The notes beneath the pieces are model-generated. The model had not been told where the DNA came from. It made no database searches and was given only the letters and a program-made list of their open reading frames with translations. From Pelagibacteraceae bacterium AG-390-A23 (GTDB lineage: Bacteria; Pseudomonadota; Alphaproteobacteria; Pelagibacterales; Pelagibacteraceae), in contig QCGW01000009.1 in assembly GCA_003279775.1 (NCBI GenBank), positions 1-37,712 on the forward strand: a DNA stretch of 37,712 bases, written 5' to 3'. The position numbers and the translations under genes were made by a program. Below, one piece after another: positions 24,906-33,400 of the stretch; position 1 is the stretch's first letter; the number at the start of each line of letters is the position of its first letter.

Positions 24906-25250
24906 CTAAGCGATCGGTAATCCATTTTCTGCTTTTTGAGAGGGATGAACAAGTGTAACTTTGCCATCGGCATCTATTGCTCCTAAAACCAATACTTGAG
25001 AAACTATTCCGGCAATATTTTTTTCAGGAAAATTACAAACAGCAATAACTTGTTTTCCTTTTAAATTCTCTTCATTATAATAATGTGTAATTTGAGCCGA
25101 AGATTGTTTAATGCCAATTTCGCTTCCAAAATCAACCTCAACCACTAAAGATGGCTTTCTCGCTTTTTCATTTTTTTTTACAGAAATTACAGTACCAATT
25201 CTAATATCTACTTTATCAAAATCATTATAGGTAATTTGCTCTTTAATCAT
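24906..25250 (-). CDS. csaA: CsaA-like tRNA-binding domain protein
   Basis: A 114-aa stand-alone OB-fold EMAP/tRNA-binding domain. It starts with FDKVDIRIGTVISV, continues with the SSAQITHYY segment, and ends with NGLPIA, all typical of CsaA. The family has chaperone-like and tRNA-binding activity. It is the first gene of the minus-strand run; the divergent ArgE-like gene starts 24 bases away, so their promoters overlap. Confidence 0.92.
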   Translation of the reverse strand: MIKEQITYNDFDKVDIRIGTVISVKKNEKARKPSLVVEVDFGSEIGIKQSSAQITHYYNEENLKGKQVIAVCNFPEKNIAGIVSQVLVLGAIDADGKVTLVHPSQKAENGLPIA

Positions 25251-25274
25251 AATATAATATAGTGTTTTAAGTTT

Positions 25275-26453
25275 ATGAGTATAGATAACAATTTATATGA
25301 AAAATCAATCAAGATTTTAACTGACTTAATCGCATTTAAAACTATCTCAGGTCAAGATAACAGTAATTTAATTGATTATTGTGAAAAAATTTTAAATAAC
25401 ATCGGAATAGATACTTTCAAAGTTTATGATGATGATAAAAAAAGAGTAAATCTTTTTGGAACTCTAAAAGCAAAAAATCAAAGCACAAAAAAACCAATTA
25501 TATTATCTGGTCATACTGATGTGGTTCCCGTATCTAAAGGTTGGAGCAGTGATCCATTCGTTGCAACTATTAAAAATGATAAATTATATGGAAGAGGCTC
25601 ATGTGATATGAAAGGTTTTATTGCATGTACACTTGCTTATGCACCTATCTTCAAAGAAAGTAATTTAGATAGAGACTTACATTTCTGTTACACATTTGAT
25701 GAAGAGACCGCATGTATTGGAGCCCCTTTATTAATAGAGGAATTAAAAAAAAGAGAAATCAAAAATGGAATTTGTATAATTGGCGAACCAACTAAAATGA
25801 AAATTATTGACGCCCACAAAGGTATGAATGAATATACAGTTCACTTTGGAGGACTTGCGGGACATAGTTCTAAACCACATTTGGGAGTAAATGCAGCTGA
25901 ATATGCTACTAGATATGTTGGAAAACTTTTAGAAATTAGAGAAGAATTAAAAAAAAGAGTTCAAAAAGATAGTATTTTTGATCCTCCACATTCAAGTTTA
26001 TCAGTTGGTGGAATTAAAGGTGGTATTGCTCATAATGTCATTGCAGATAAATGTAGTGTTGAATGGGAAACAAGACCAGTTGTTAAAGAAGATGGAGAAT
26101 TTGTTACGAAAGAAATTGATAAATATGCAAATGAAGTACTTCTACCTGAAATGCAAAAAGTATTTCCAGACTCTTATATTAAAAAAGAAGTGATAGGTGA
26201 AGTTGTTGGTTTTAACAGATTAAATGAGTCTGAGGCATGTGAATTTGTATCAAATATAACTGGTGATAATTCTAGAGAAGTAGTTTCTTTTGGAACAGAA
26301 GCTGGTTTATTTCAAGAATTAGGTATCAGTACAGTTGTTTGCGGACCTGGATCCATAGAACAAGCTCACAAAATTGATGAGTTCATAGAATTAAATGAAA
26401 TGAAAAAGTGCCTTAAGTTTTTAGAAGGTGTTAAAGATAAGTCAGTAAATTAA
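25275..26453 (+). CDS. argE: Acetylornithine deacetylase / ArgE-type M20 deacylase
   Basis: A 392-aa M20 metallohydrolase. Zinc ligands and the catalytic base are visible as H80 and D82 (SGHTDVVPVSKGW), D111 (GRGSCDMKGF), the E143-E144 pair (FDEET) and a C-terminal His in GSIEQAHKIDEF. The GHSSKPHLGVNAAEYA stretch is the dimerisation domain seen in ArgE. It would release ornithine from N-acetylornithine. With agmatinase and polyamine-type genes nearby it could also act on another acylated amine. Its stop overlaps that of the convergent aldehyde dehydrogenase gene by four bases. Confidence 0.88.
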   Translation: MSIDNNLYEKSIKILTDLIAFKTISGQDNSNLIDYCEKILNNIGIDTFKVYDDDKKRVNLFGTLKAKNQSTKKPIILSGHTDVVPVSKGWSSDPFVATIKNDKLYGRGSCDMKGFIACTLAYAPIFKESNLDRDLHFCYTFDEETACIGAPLLIEELKKREIKNGICIIGEPTKMKIIDAHKGMNEYTVHFGGLAGHSSKPHLGVNAAEYATRYVGKLLEIREELKKRVQKDSIFDPPHSSLSVGGIKGGIAHNVIADKCSVEWETRPVVKEDGEFVTKEIDKYANEVLLPEMQKVFPDSYIKKEVIGEVVGFNRLNESEACEFVSNITGDNSREVVSFGTEAGLFQELGISTVVCGPGSIEQAHKIDEFIELNEMKKCLKFLEGVKDKSVN

Positions 26454-27883
26454 CTCCAACCACCCACGGCTTTTACTTCTAAAAACTCTTCTAAACCGTG
26501 TTCACCTGCTTCTCGACCTATTCCTGAATGTTTAAAGCCACCAAATGGTGCATCAACTGCAATACCTGCTCCATTTACATCAACCATTCCAGATCTTAAT
26601 TTTCTCGCAACTCTTTGTACTTTTTCCGAATCTTGAGTTTGGATATAATTTGTTAATCCATAAGCAGTATCATTTGCAATTGTTATTGCCTCTTCTTCTG
26701 TTTCAAATGGGATAACAGATAAAACGGGTCCAAAAATTTCCGTTCTTGCAACATCCATATTGTTATTTACGTCCGCAAAAACAGTTGGTTTAACAAAGTA
26801 ACCTTTGTCTAATCCATCAGGTTTACCTGTTCCTCCAGCAACTAATTTTGCACCTTCATCTATTCCTTTTTGAATTAAAGTTTGTATTTTATTGTATTGA
26901 GTTTCTGAAATAACTGGACCTATATGTTCTCCTTCTTTTTTAGGGTCACCAACCTCAAAACTTTCAGCATATTTTTTTAATCTCTCAATAGCCTCTTGAT
27001 ACATTGTTTTTTCAACTAACATTCTAGTTGGTGCATTACAAGATTGTCCAGAATTTCTAAAACATCTTAAAGCGCCTCTTTCAATAGCTTCTGAATCAGC
27101 ATCTTTAAAAATTATATTTGCTCCTTTTCCACCTAATTCTAAGCTTACTCTTTTAAAATCTTTAGCAGCATTTTGAGAAATCAAAGCTCCAGCTCTTGTT
27201 GAACCTGTGAAAGAAATCATATTAATATCTGGATGACTTGTAAGAGCATCACCTGTTGTTGCTCCATCACCATTAACTAAATTAAAAACACCTTTTGGAA
27301 ATTTTACTTCATCAATAATTTCAGCAAGTATCATTGATGATAGTGGCGCTAATTCTGATGGCTTTAAAACCATTGTACAACCAGCTGCAATTGCTGGCAT
27401 TACTTTTAAACAAACTTGGTTCATAGGCCAATTCCATGGTGTTATTAATGCACAAACACCTTTTGGTTCATAAATTAATCTTTGGTTAGGAGCGTGTTCT
27501 CCTAATGGTTTTTCAAATTCAAAATTTTTTAAATATCTGATGAATGATTTAATGTGACTTGCTCCTGTTCCTGCTTGTAATTTTGTAGCAAAATCTTTTG
27601 GAGCACCCATTTCAAGAGTTATAGCTTCAGCAATATCTGCCCATCTTTTTTTATAATTTTCATAAAGTTTTTCTAATAGTGCAATTCTCTCCTCTTTAGA
27701 AGAAAAGGCCCAAGACTCGTAAGCATCTTTTGCTGCAGTAACTGCTAAATCAACATCTGTTTTATTTCCCAAAGTAATTACAGCACAGTTTTCTTCTGTA
27801 GCTGGATCGATTACTTTAATTTCCTCAGCGCTATTTGGTTTAACCCAAGCACCATTAATATAAAAATTTTTTTTATCTAACAT
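26450..27883 (-). CDS. NAD(P)-dependent aldehyde dehydrogenase
   Basis: A 477-aa ALDH-superfamily enzyme. Catalytic C282 lies in GQSCNAP, general base E249 in LELGGKGAN, N151 in TPWNWP, and the cofactor motif FTGSTRAG follows. It lies 20 bases downstream of an agmatinase-family gene on the same strand, so a guanidino- or amino-aldehyde (for example 4-guanidinobutyraldehyde or aminobutyraldehyde) is a plausible substrate, by inference. Family sequence alone does not fix the aldehyde. Confidence 0.92.
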   Translation of the reverse strand: MLDKKNFYINGAWVKPNSAEEIKVIDPATEENCAVITLGNKTDVDLAVTAAKDAYESWAFSSKEERIALLEKLYENYKKRWADIAEAITLEMGAPKDFATKLQAGTGASHIKSFIRYLKNFEFEKPLGEHAPNQRLIYEPKGVCALITPWNWPMNQVCLKVMPAIAAGCTMVLKPSELAPLSSMILAEIIDEVKFPKGVFNLVNGDGATTGDALTSHPDINMISFTGSTRAGALISQNAAKDFKRVSLELGGKGANIIFKDADSEAIERGALRCFRNSGQSCNAPTRMLVEKTMYQEAIERLKKYAESFEVGDPKKEGEHIGPVISETQYNKIQTLIQKGIDEGAKLVAGGTGKPDGLDKGYFVKPTVFADVNNNMDVARTEIFGPVLSVIPFETEEEAITIANDTAYGLTNYIQTQDSEKVQRVARKLRSGMVDVNGAGIAVDAPFGGFKHSGIGREAGEHGLEEFLEVKAVGGWS

Positions 27884-27903
27884 GTTTTGACGTTATCCTT
27901 TCT

Positions 27904-28863
27904 TTATGTTTTTGCAAATAAATTTGTTAATTCGTAAACAATTGTAGCAGCTGCAAGAGAAGTTACTTCTGCATGGTCATATGCTGGAGAAACCTCAACA
28001 ACGTCAGCTGAAACTAAATTTAATCCAGACAAACCTCTTAAAACGTTTACCATTTCTCTAGATGTCATTCCGGCAATTTCTGGTGTCCCAGTGCCTGGAG
28101 CAAATGCTGGATCTAAAACATCAATATCTATTGATAGATATAGAGGATTGTCTCCTACTCTTTTTCTAATCCTTTCTGCAATTTTATTAGTTCCTTCTGT
28201 TTGAAACTCATCACAATGAATTATTTTAAATCCAAAACTTTCATCATTTTTAATATCATCTCTGCTATAAAGTGGGCCTCGAATTCCAACATGCATTGAG
28301 GCATCATCTAAAAATAAACCTTCTTCTCTTGCTCTTCTAAATGGAGTTCCGTGTGTATAAGGTGCTCCAAAATAAGTATCCCAAGTATCTAGATGAGCAT
28401 CAAAATGAACTAAAGATACAGGGCCCTTATTTTTTTTATTAATCGCTCTCAATAAAGGGACTGCAATAGTATGGTCTCCACCTAAACTTATAATTCCTCC
28501 AACCTTATTTAATAAATCTGTTGCACCTACTTCTATTTGTTTAATTGCTTCATCAATACTAAATGGGTTGCAAGCGATATCACCAGCATCAGCAACTTGT
28601 TGGATTTTAAAAGGCTCAACATCATAATTAGGATGATAATTAGTTCTCAAATGTCTAGAAGCTTGTCTGATGCTTTGTGGACCAAATCTTGCTCCAGGTC
28701 GATAACTTGTGCCAGCATCAAACGGAATTCCAACAATTGCAACATCACAACTTTCCACATCTCTTAGTTCAGGTAGTCTTGCAAAAGTACTTGGGCCAGC
28801 AAATCTTGGAACTTTAGTTCCACTAACTGGTTGAATTGGATTTTTGTTTCTTTCTTTTTTCAT
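27904..28863 (-). CDS. speB: Agmatinase/guanidino-acid ureohydrolase family
   Basis: A 319-aa ureohydrolase. All Mn ligands are visible: H131 (LGGDHT), D155, H157 and D159 (FDAHLD), D246 and D248 (SIDIDVLDP). The GTGTPE signature follows. The fold is shared by agmatinase, guanidinobutyrase and guanidinopropionase, all of which release urea. The adjacent aldehyde dehydrogenase and the PotADBC-type importer suggest use of guanidino compounds or polyamines. Which substrate is hydrolysed cannot be read from the motifs. Confidence 0.88.
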   Translation of the reverse strand: MKKERNKNPIQPVSGTKVPRFAGPSTFARLPELRDVESCDVAIVGIPFDAGTSYRPGARFGPQSIRQASRHLRTNYHPNYDVEPFKIQQVADAGDIACNPFSIDEAIKQIEVGATDLLNKVGGIISLGGDHTIAVPLLRAINKKNKGPVSLVHFDAHLDTWDTYFGAPYTHGTPFRRAREEGLFLDDASMHVGIRGPLYSRDDIKNDESFGFKIIHCDEFQTEGTNKIAERIRKRVGDNPLYLSIDIDVLDPAFAPGTGTPEIAGMTSREMVNVLRGLSGLNLVSADVVEVSPAYDHAEVTSLAAATIVYELTNLFAKT

Positions 28864-28916
28864 TTTTTAATAATCTAAGATAATATTATCTCATCTAATT
28901 CGTCTATAATAATTTA

Positions 28917-29645
28917 ATGAAAATTTTATTTTTATTTATTCTTATTTTTCATATTTCGCATGTAAATGCTGATGAAATTTATAATCTAATAAAAATTCCA
29001 AATTTAGAAATTTATCAATTAAAAAACGATAATAATATTCGTTATTTAAGTGCTAAAGGTAATTTTAAGATTGGTGTAAATAAGAACATTACTTGCGACA
29101 AAGTTAATATAAATAACTTAAATGTAAAATTTCCATTAATTAAAAAAAATCTTAATCGATATAATTCCAATTTTCTTAATAAGATAAAATTAAAATATAT
29201 TGTATTTTGTGAAAATTTATTCATCTCTGACATTAATACTGGTGGAATACCAGATAGTAAGAACAGAACCTTAATTTTAGATATTAATTTTAATAAAAAG
29301 TATTTTGAAAGAATGATACACCATGAAATTTTTCACATGATTCAAAATACTCACATTGAATATTTTGATGAGGATAAATTTTCTTCTTTTAATCTAGTGT
29401 CATTTAATTATGCTGAATGTTCAACTTGTTCTGATAGGTTAAATTTAGATCTATATGAAAAAACTGACGGTTTTTTAACAGAGTATTCTAAATCTATTCC
29501 ATCTGAAGATATGGCAGAAATTTTTTCATTTTTAATGACTGATAAAGAAACAATTGAAGATAAAATTAATAGTGACAAAATTCTTAATAATAAAGTGAAT
29601 TTTATAAAATCAAATTTAGCTAAAATAGATAAAAATATTTTATGA
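28917..29645 (+). CDS. Secreted HEXXH putative zinc metallopeptidase
   Basis: A 242-aa protein with a signal peptide (MKILFLFILIFHISHVNA). The zinc motif HEIFH is at 136-140 within ERMIHHEIFHMIQNTH. About 60 residues later SEDMAEIFSFL offers E201 (or E197) as third ligand, preceded by GFLTEYSKSIPSED. This HEXXH plus ED-x-AE layout is a gluzincin pattern found in several poorly characterised metallopeptidases. C169 and C171 (ECSTC) may form a disulfide. Its stop overlaps the next start (ATGA), so it is made together with a membrane-anchored cyclophilin. The substrate is unknown. Confidence 0.72.
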   Translation: MKILFLFILIFHISHVNADEIYNLIKIPNLEIYQLKNDNNIRYLSAKGNFKIGVNKNITCDKVNINNLNVKFPLIKKNLNRYNSNFLNKIKLKYIVFCENLFISDINTGGIPDSKNRTLILDINFNKKYFERMIHHEIFHMIQNTHIEYFDEDKFSSFNLVSFNYAECSTCSDRLNLDLYEKTDGFLTEYSKSIPSEDMAEIFSFLMTDKETIEDKINSDKILNNKVNFIKSNLAKIDKNIL

Positions 29646-30292
29646 TCAAAACTATTAAAGCCTCGAAATCAGAAAAAATTTTATTTATATTTTTAATTGG
29701 TCTTTCAATTTTTGCTTTTACATCTTTTTTTTTATTAAAAAATAAATGTCTATTTGTTGAAAAAAATAATTTAAGTAAACTTAATTTTAACGAACCAGAT
29801 AATATTGCAGTAATGAATGTTGAGTGTGGAAATGTAATAATTGAACTTTATCCAGATATTTCCCCTAAAGCAGTAGAAAGATTTAAAATTTTAATTGAAC
29901 AAAAAATGTACGATGGTTCTGCTTTTTATAAAGTTTCAGAAAATACTTTTGTACAAGCTGGTGATATTGAGTATGGAAATATAAATAATTTAGATTATTC
30001 CAAAATTGGTAGCGGAAAATCTGGATTAGGATTGTTAAAATCAGAACTAAGCAATGATTTTAAATTTACAGAGGGAAGTGTGGGTTTTGCTAGAACAACA
30101 GAATTTGATACAGAGGATAGTGAATTCTTTATTACATTGAAAGAAATTCAAATTTATCAAGGAGAGTATACTCCAATTGGTAAAGTAGTTTACGGTTTAG
30201 ATATTTTAACTAAAATTAAAACAGGTAATAAAGCAATTTATGTTTTAAGGCCTGATTATATTAAATCCTTTAGAATGTTTAATTCTAATTAA
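29642..30292 (+). CDS. Membrane-anchored cyclophilin-type peptidyl-prolyl isomerase
   Basis: A 216-aa protein with an N-terminal transmembrane helix (about residues 15-33) and a periplasmic cyclophilin domain at about 55-205. ELYPDISPKAVERFKILIE, MYDGSAFYKVSE, VQAGD, SVGFART, SEFFITL and GKVVYGLDIL match the family in order. In the FHR motif, where the catalytic arginine normally lies, the sequence is FYKV, so Arg is replaced by Lys, and activity may be weak or absent. The gene is translationally coupled to the HEXXH protein, and its end overlaps the convergent FadN-like gene by eight bases. Confidence 0.82.
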   Translation: MIKTIKASKSEKILFIFLIGLSIFAFTSFFLLKNKCLFVEKNNLSKLNFNEPDNIAVMNVECGNVIIELYPDISPKAVERFKILIEQKMYDGSAFYKVSENTFVQAGDIEYGNINNLDYSKIGSGKSGLGLLKSELSNDFKFTEGSVGFARTTEFDTEDSEFFITLKEIQIYQGEYTPIGKVVYGLDILTKIKTGNKAIYVLRPDYIKSFRMFNSN

Positions 30293-32507
30293 CTAAAGGT
30301 TTACCTGTCGATAATGTATGTTTAATTCTTTCTTGTGTTTTTTTTGTTTCTATCAATCTCATAAAAGAGTCTAGTTCTAATTTATACAGATCATCCTCTG
30401 ACAATACTTTTTCAATAGTAGTATCTCCGCCACTTAAGACGTTTGCAAGCTCAGTTCCAACATGCATACCATGATCTAAAATTATCTTTTCGTTGTATAA
30501 TTTCTCTAAAATTTTAATCATTTTATCTTTCAATGGCTTTCCAGAAAGTTTGAATTTGCACTCTTCTGGAGGAACAAAATCTTTATTTTGATCAATTAAA
30601 TTTTTTGCTTCCTCAAAAAGACTATTTCTGTTCATTATTTTTCTGTCTTCTGGTCTTAAATACTTTAATGGCTCAGCCTCGATTGGAGATGTAGCTGTTT
30701 TAGCATAACCAATTATATCAAAAACTTTTAGTGGGGCATAATCTGGATCTGATTTTGCTTCCTCTGTTTGTGACCATCTCCATAACATTTCCTTGCATCC
30801 TCCACCTGCTGGAACTAATCCAACAATAGTTTCAACTAATCCAATAACTAAATTTGTGTGTGCGGCAACAAAATTACTTTGAACTAAAACCTCGAAGCCT
30901 CCTCCAAGAGTAAGTCCGGATGGAGCTGATACAACTGGGTACTTAGAGTATTTTAATGTTTTACAAGTATCTTGAAAATATTTAATAAATTTTTCAATTG
31001 ATTTAAAATCTCCTTTGTCAGCAAAATTCATAGTATAACTTAAATTAACACCTGCGGAAAATTGCATGCTTTCATTAATTATAATTAAAGGTTTATCAGT
31101 TGCGTTTTTCAATGCATCCATTGAATCATAGTCTAATGCACAAGCTTTTGTTGTAAATTCAACAATATTAAAATCTTTAAATCGATGAATTTCAGCAGAA
31201 TTATTTTTATCCAGTTTAATTGCTGATGGTCTAATTTTTCCTAAAGTTTGAATATCTGTATAAAGCTGTCTTTCTCCATAGAAATTTTCATCTTTTGTTT
31301 TTGATAAATTTTCTAAAAATTTATTATTTTCAAAGCTGTCAATTCTTTCAAAGAAATTATTAACTCCTATCGATCTCAACATTTCAAAAGGACCCATTGC
31401 CCAATTAAAACCTAGCCTCATAGCTTCATCAATATCGTTGAACTTATCAGTAATTCCTGGAACAAGTGAAGAAGCATATTTAATTATTTTTGAAATTACA
31501 ATCCAGGCATATTCACCAAACTTATCTTTTCGATTAATTAAATTGCTAATATCAACAGTCTCAATTCCTAAATCTATTTTCTTTGTTGAAGAATACTCTC
31601 CTGTTTCTAAATTTATCGCTTCTAAAATTTTTTGATCTCTACTTTTATTCATTCTATAAAAGCCACCTTTTCCTTTGCGCCCTGTATACCCTGTATCAAT
31701 TAACTTTTTGACTAATGGAATTTCTTTTGCAACAATTTGAAATTCGTCTTTTTCTGGAAGTTCTTTGATAAAGCTTTTTAATACATCAGCCATCAAGTCA
31801 ATTCCTATTAGATCATACAATCCAAAAACTCCTGTTTTGGGTATTCCCATTGGTCTACCAAAAACCGCATCGGCTTCTTCTATTGAAAGTTTCATGTTGA
31901 AAGCTTCTGTCATAGCAACTTGCATTGCATAAACACCAATTCTATTACCTAGAAAACCTGGGGTATCGTTGCAAACTATAGCGCCCTTACCGAGCTCTAC
32001 TTCACAAAATTTCTTTAAAGAATTGATTTTGTTTAAATCGTTATTTTCATTTTTAACAATTTCTAACAATCCCATGTATCTAACTGGATTAAAAAAGTGA
32101 GTAATACAAAAATCTTTTTTTTCTTCGTTATTTAGCTTTTCTGATAAAACTTTAATTGGAATTGATGATGTGTTTGATGAAACTATTGCACCTTTTTTTC
32201 TGTTCTTAAATATCTTCTCATAAATATTATGTTTAATATCAATTCTTTCTACTACTGCCTCCACCACCCAATCTGCATCTTTTACTACGTCAAAATTTTC
32301 TTCAATATTTCCAACATTAATATTGTTAATTTTACTTTTATCTATTAGCAAGGGAGGTCTAGATTTATGAATTCTTTCTCTAGCTTTTTCACTGATTTCA
32401 GTAGTTAAATCTAAAAGAGTAACTGGTACACCCGCATTACATAAGTGGGCAGCTATTCCACTACCCATTGTACCAGAACCAATGACTACAACTTTTTTAA
32501 TTTCCAT
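30285..32507 (-). CDS. 3-hydroxyacyl-CoA dehydrogenase / enoyl-CoA hydratase, FadN-like
   Basis: A 740-aa bifunctional beta-oxidation enzyme with the dehydrogenase first. The NAD-binding motif VVIGSGTMGSG is at residues 7-17, the catalytic-His segment ITHFFNPVRYMGLLEIV at about 138, and the 3HCDH helical domain at about 195-400. A crotonase domain follows at about 430-620 (PSGLTLGGGFEVLVQ, GLVETIVGLVPAGGG). FadB/FadJ have the opposite order, so the FadN type is the better match. It is preceded by the potC-like gene at 36 bases on the same strand; functional linkage to polyamines is not evident. Confidence 0.9.
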   Translation of the reverse strand: MEIKKVVVIGSGTMGSGIAAHLCNAGVPVTLLDLTTEISEKARERIHKSRPPLLIDKSKINNINVGNIEENFDVVKDADWVVEAVVERIDIKHNIYEKIFKNRKKGAIVSSNTSSIPIKVLSEKLNNEEKKDFCITHFFNPVRYMGLLEIVKNENNDLNKINSLKKFCEVELGKGAIVCNDTPGFLGNRIGVYAMQVAMTEAFNMKLSIEEADAVFGRPMGIPKTGVFGLYDLIGIDLMADVLKSFIKELPEKDEFQIVAKEIPLVKKLIDTGYTGRKGKGGFYRMNKSRDQKILEAINLETGEYSSTKKIDLGIETVDISNLINRKDKFGEYAWIVISKIIKYASSLVPGITDKFNDIDEAMRLGFNWAMGPFEMLRSIGVNNFFERIDSFENNKFLENLSKTKDENFYGERQLYTDIQTLGKIRPSAIKLDKNNSAEIHRFKDFNIVEFTTKACALDYDSMDALKNATDKPLIIINESMQFSAGVNLSYTMNFADKGDFKSIEKFIKYFQDTCKTLKYSKYPVVSAPSGLTLGGGFEVLVQSNFVAAHTNLVIGLVETIVGLVPAGGGCKEMLWRWSQTEEAKSDPDYAPLKVFDIIGYAKTATSPIEAEPLKYLRPEDRKIMNRNSLFEEAKNLIDQNKDFVPPEECKFKLSGKPLKDKMIKILEKLYNEKIILDHGMHVGTELANVLSGGDTTIEKVLSEDDLYKLELDSFMRLIETKKTQERIKHTLSTGKPLVN

Positions 32508-32543
32508 ACCAACTTCTATATATGATTAAATTATTTGGGTAAA

Positions 32544-33398
32544 TTATCTATTTATTCCTCTTAATCTTTCAGATCTTCTTCTTAACAATTCAGCACTAAT
32601 TAAGATTAATGTAGATAGAATAATTAAACATGTAGCTACAGCAAGAATTGTTGGACTTAATTGCTCTCTTAATCCAGTCCACATCTGTATAGGAATAGTT
32701 GTGTTTTCTAAACCTGCCAAAAACAACACAACTACAACTTCATCAAAGGAAGTCACAAATGCAAATAATCCTCCTGAAATTACTCCAGGTAAAATTAAAG
32801 GAAGAGTAATTTTCATAAATGTATTAACTGGATTGCTTCCTAAGCTAGCAGCTGCTCTTGTAACACTATGATCGAAACCAGAAAGTGTTGCTGTAACAGT
32901 TATCACAACAAAGGGAGTTCCTAATATTATATGTGCCAAAACTATTCCTGTATGAGTTGCCGCTAATCCAACCTTTGCCATAAAAAAAAAGATTGCAACC
33001 CCAGAAATAATTAAAGGAACAATCATAGGTGAAATTAAAGTGGCCATTATTATTCCTTTGTATGGCATATGCCTGCTACTTAATCCTAAAGCAGCTAAAG
33101 TGCCTAAAATTATTGAACCAATGGTAGCAAATATTGCAATTATAAAACTATTTTTTGCTGCTAATCCCCAAGGATTTTTAGTTCCATAAATCATATCTTT
33201 ATACCATCTTAAAGAAAATGCATCTGGATCAAGATTTTTCATTCCCTCTGAAAAAACTAAAAACTCTTCTGCATTAAATGATAGTGGAAAAATTACAAAC
33301 AATGGTGCTATCAAAAAGAAAAATACAAAAGTACAAATCGCAATATAAATATAATGCCAAATTCTATATCTAGTTTCTGTATAACTTGGTAATGCCAT
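32544..33398 (-). CDS. potC: Polyamine-class ABC transporter permease (PotC-like)
   Basis: A 284-aa permease with six predicted helices and the EAA loop ASLGSNPVNTFMKITLPLILPG (about 175-196) that contacts the ATPase. It is the last of four transporter genes in the order ATPase, binding protein, PotB, PotC. The permease pair decides specificity only loosely; the binding protein is PotD/PotF-like. Confidence 0.9.
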   Translation of the reverse strand: MALPSYTETRYRIWHYIYIAICTFVFFFLIAPLFVIFPLSFNAEEFLVFSEGMKNLDPDAFSLRWYKDMIYGTKNPWGLAAKNSFIIAIFATIGSIILGTLAALGLSSRHMPYKGIIMATLISPMIVPLIISGVAIFFFMAKVGLAATHTGIVLAHIILGTPFVVITVTATLSGFDHSVTRAAASLGSNPVNTFMKITLPLILPGVISGGLFAFVTSFDEVVVVLFLAGLENTTIPIQMWTGLREQLSPTILAVATCLIILSTLILISAELLRRRSERLRGINR

Positions 33399-33400
33399 AA

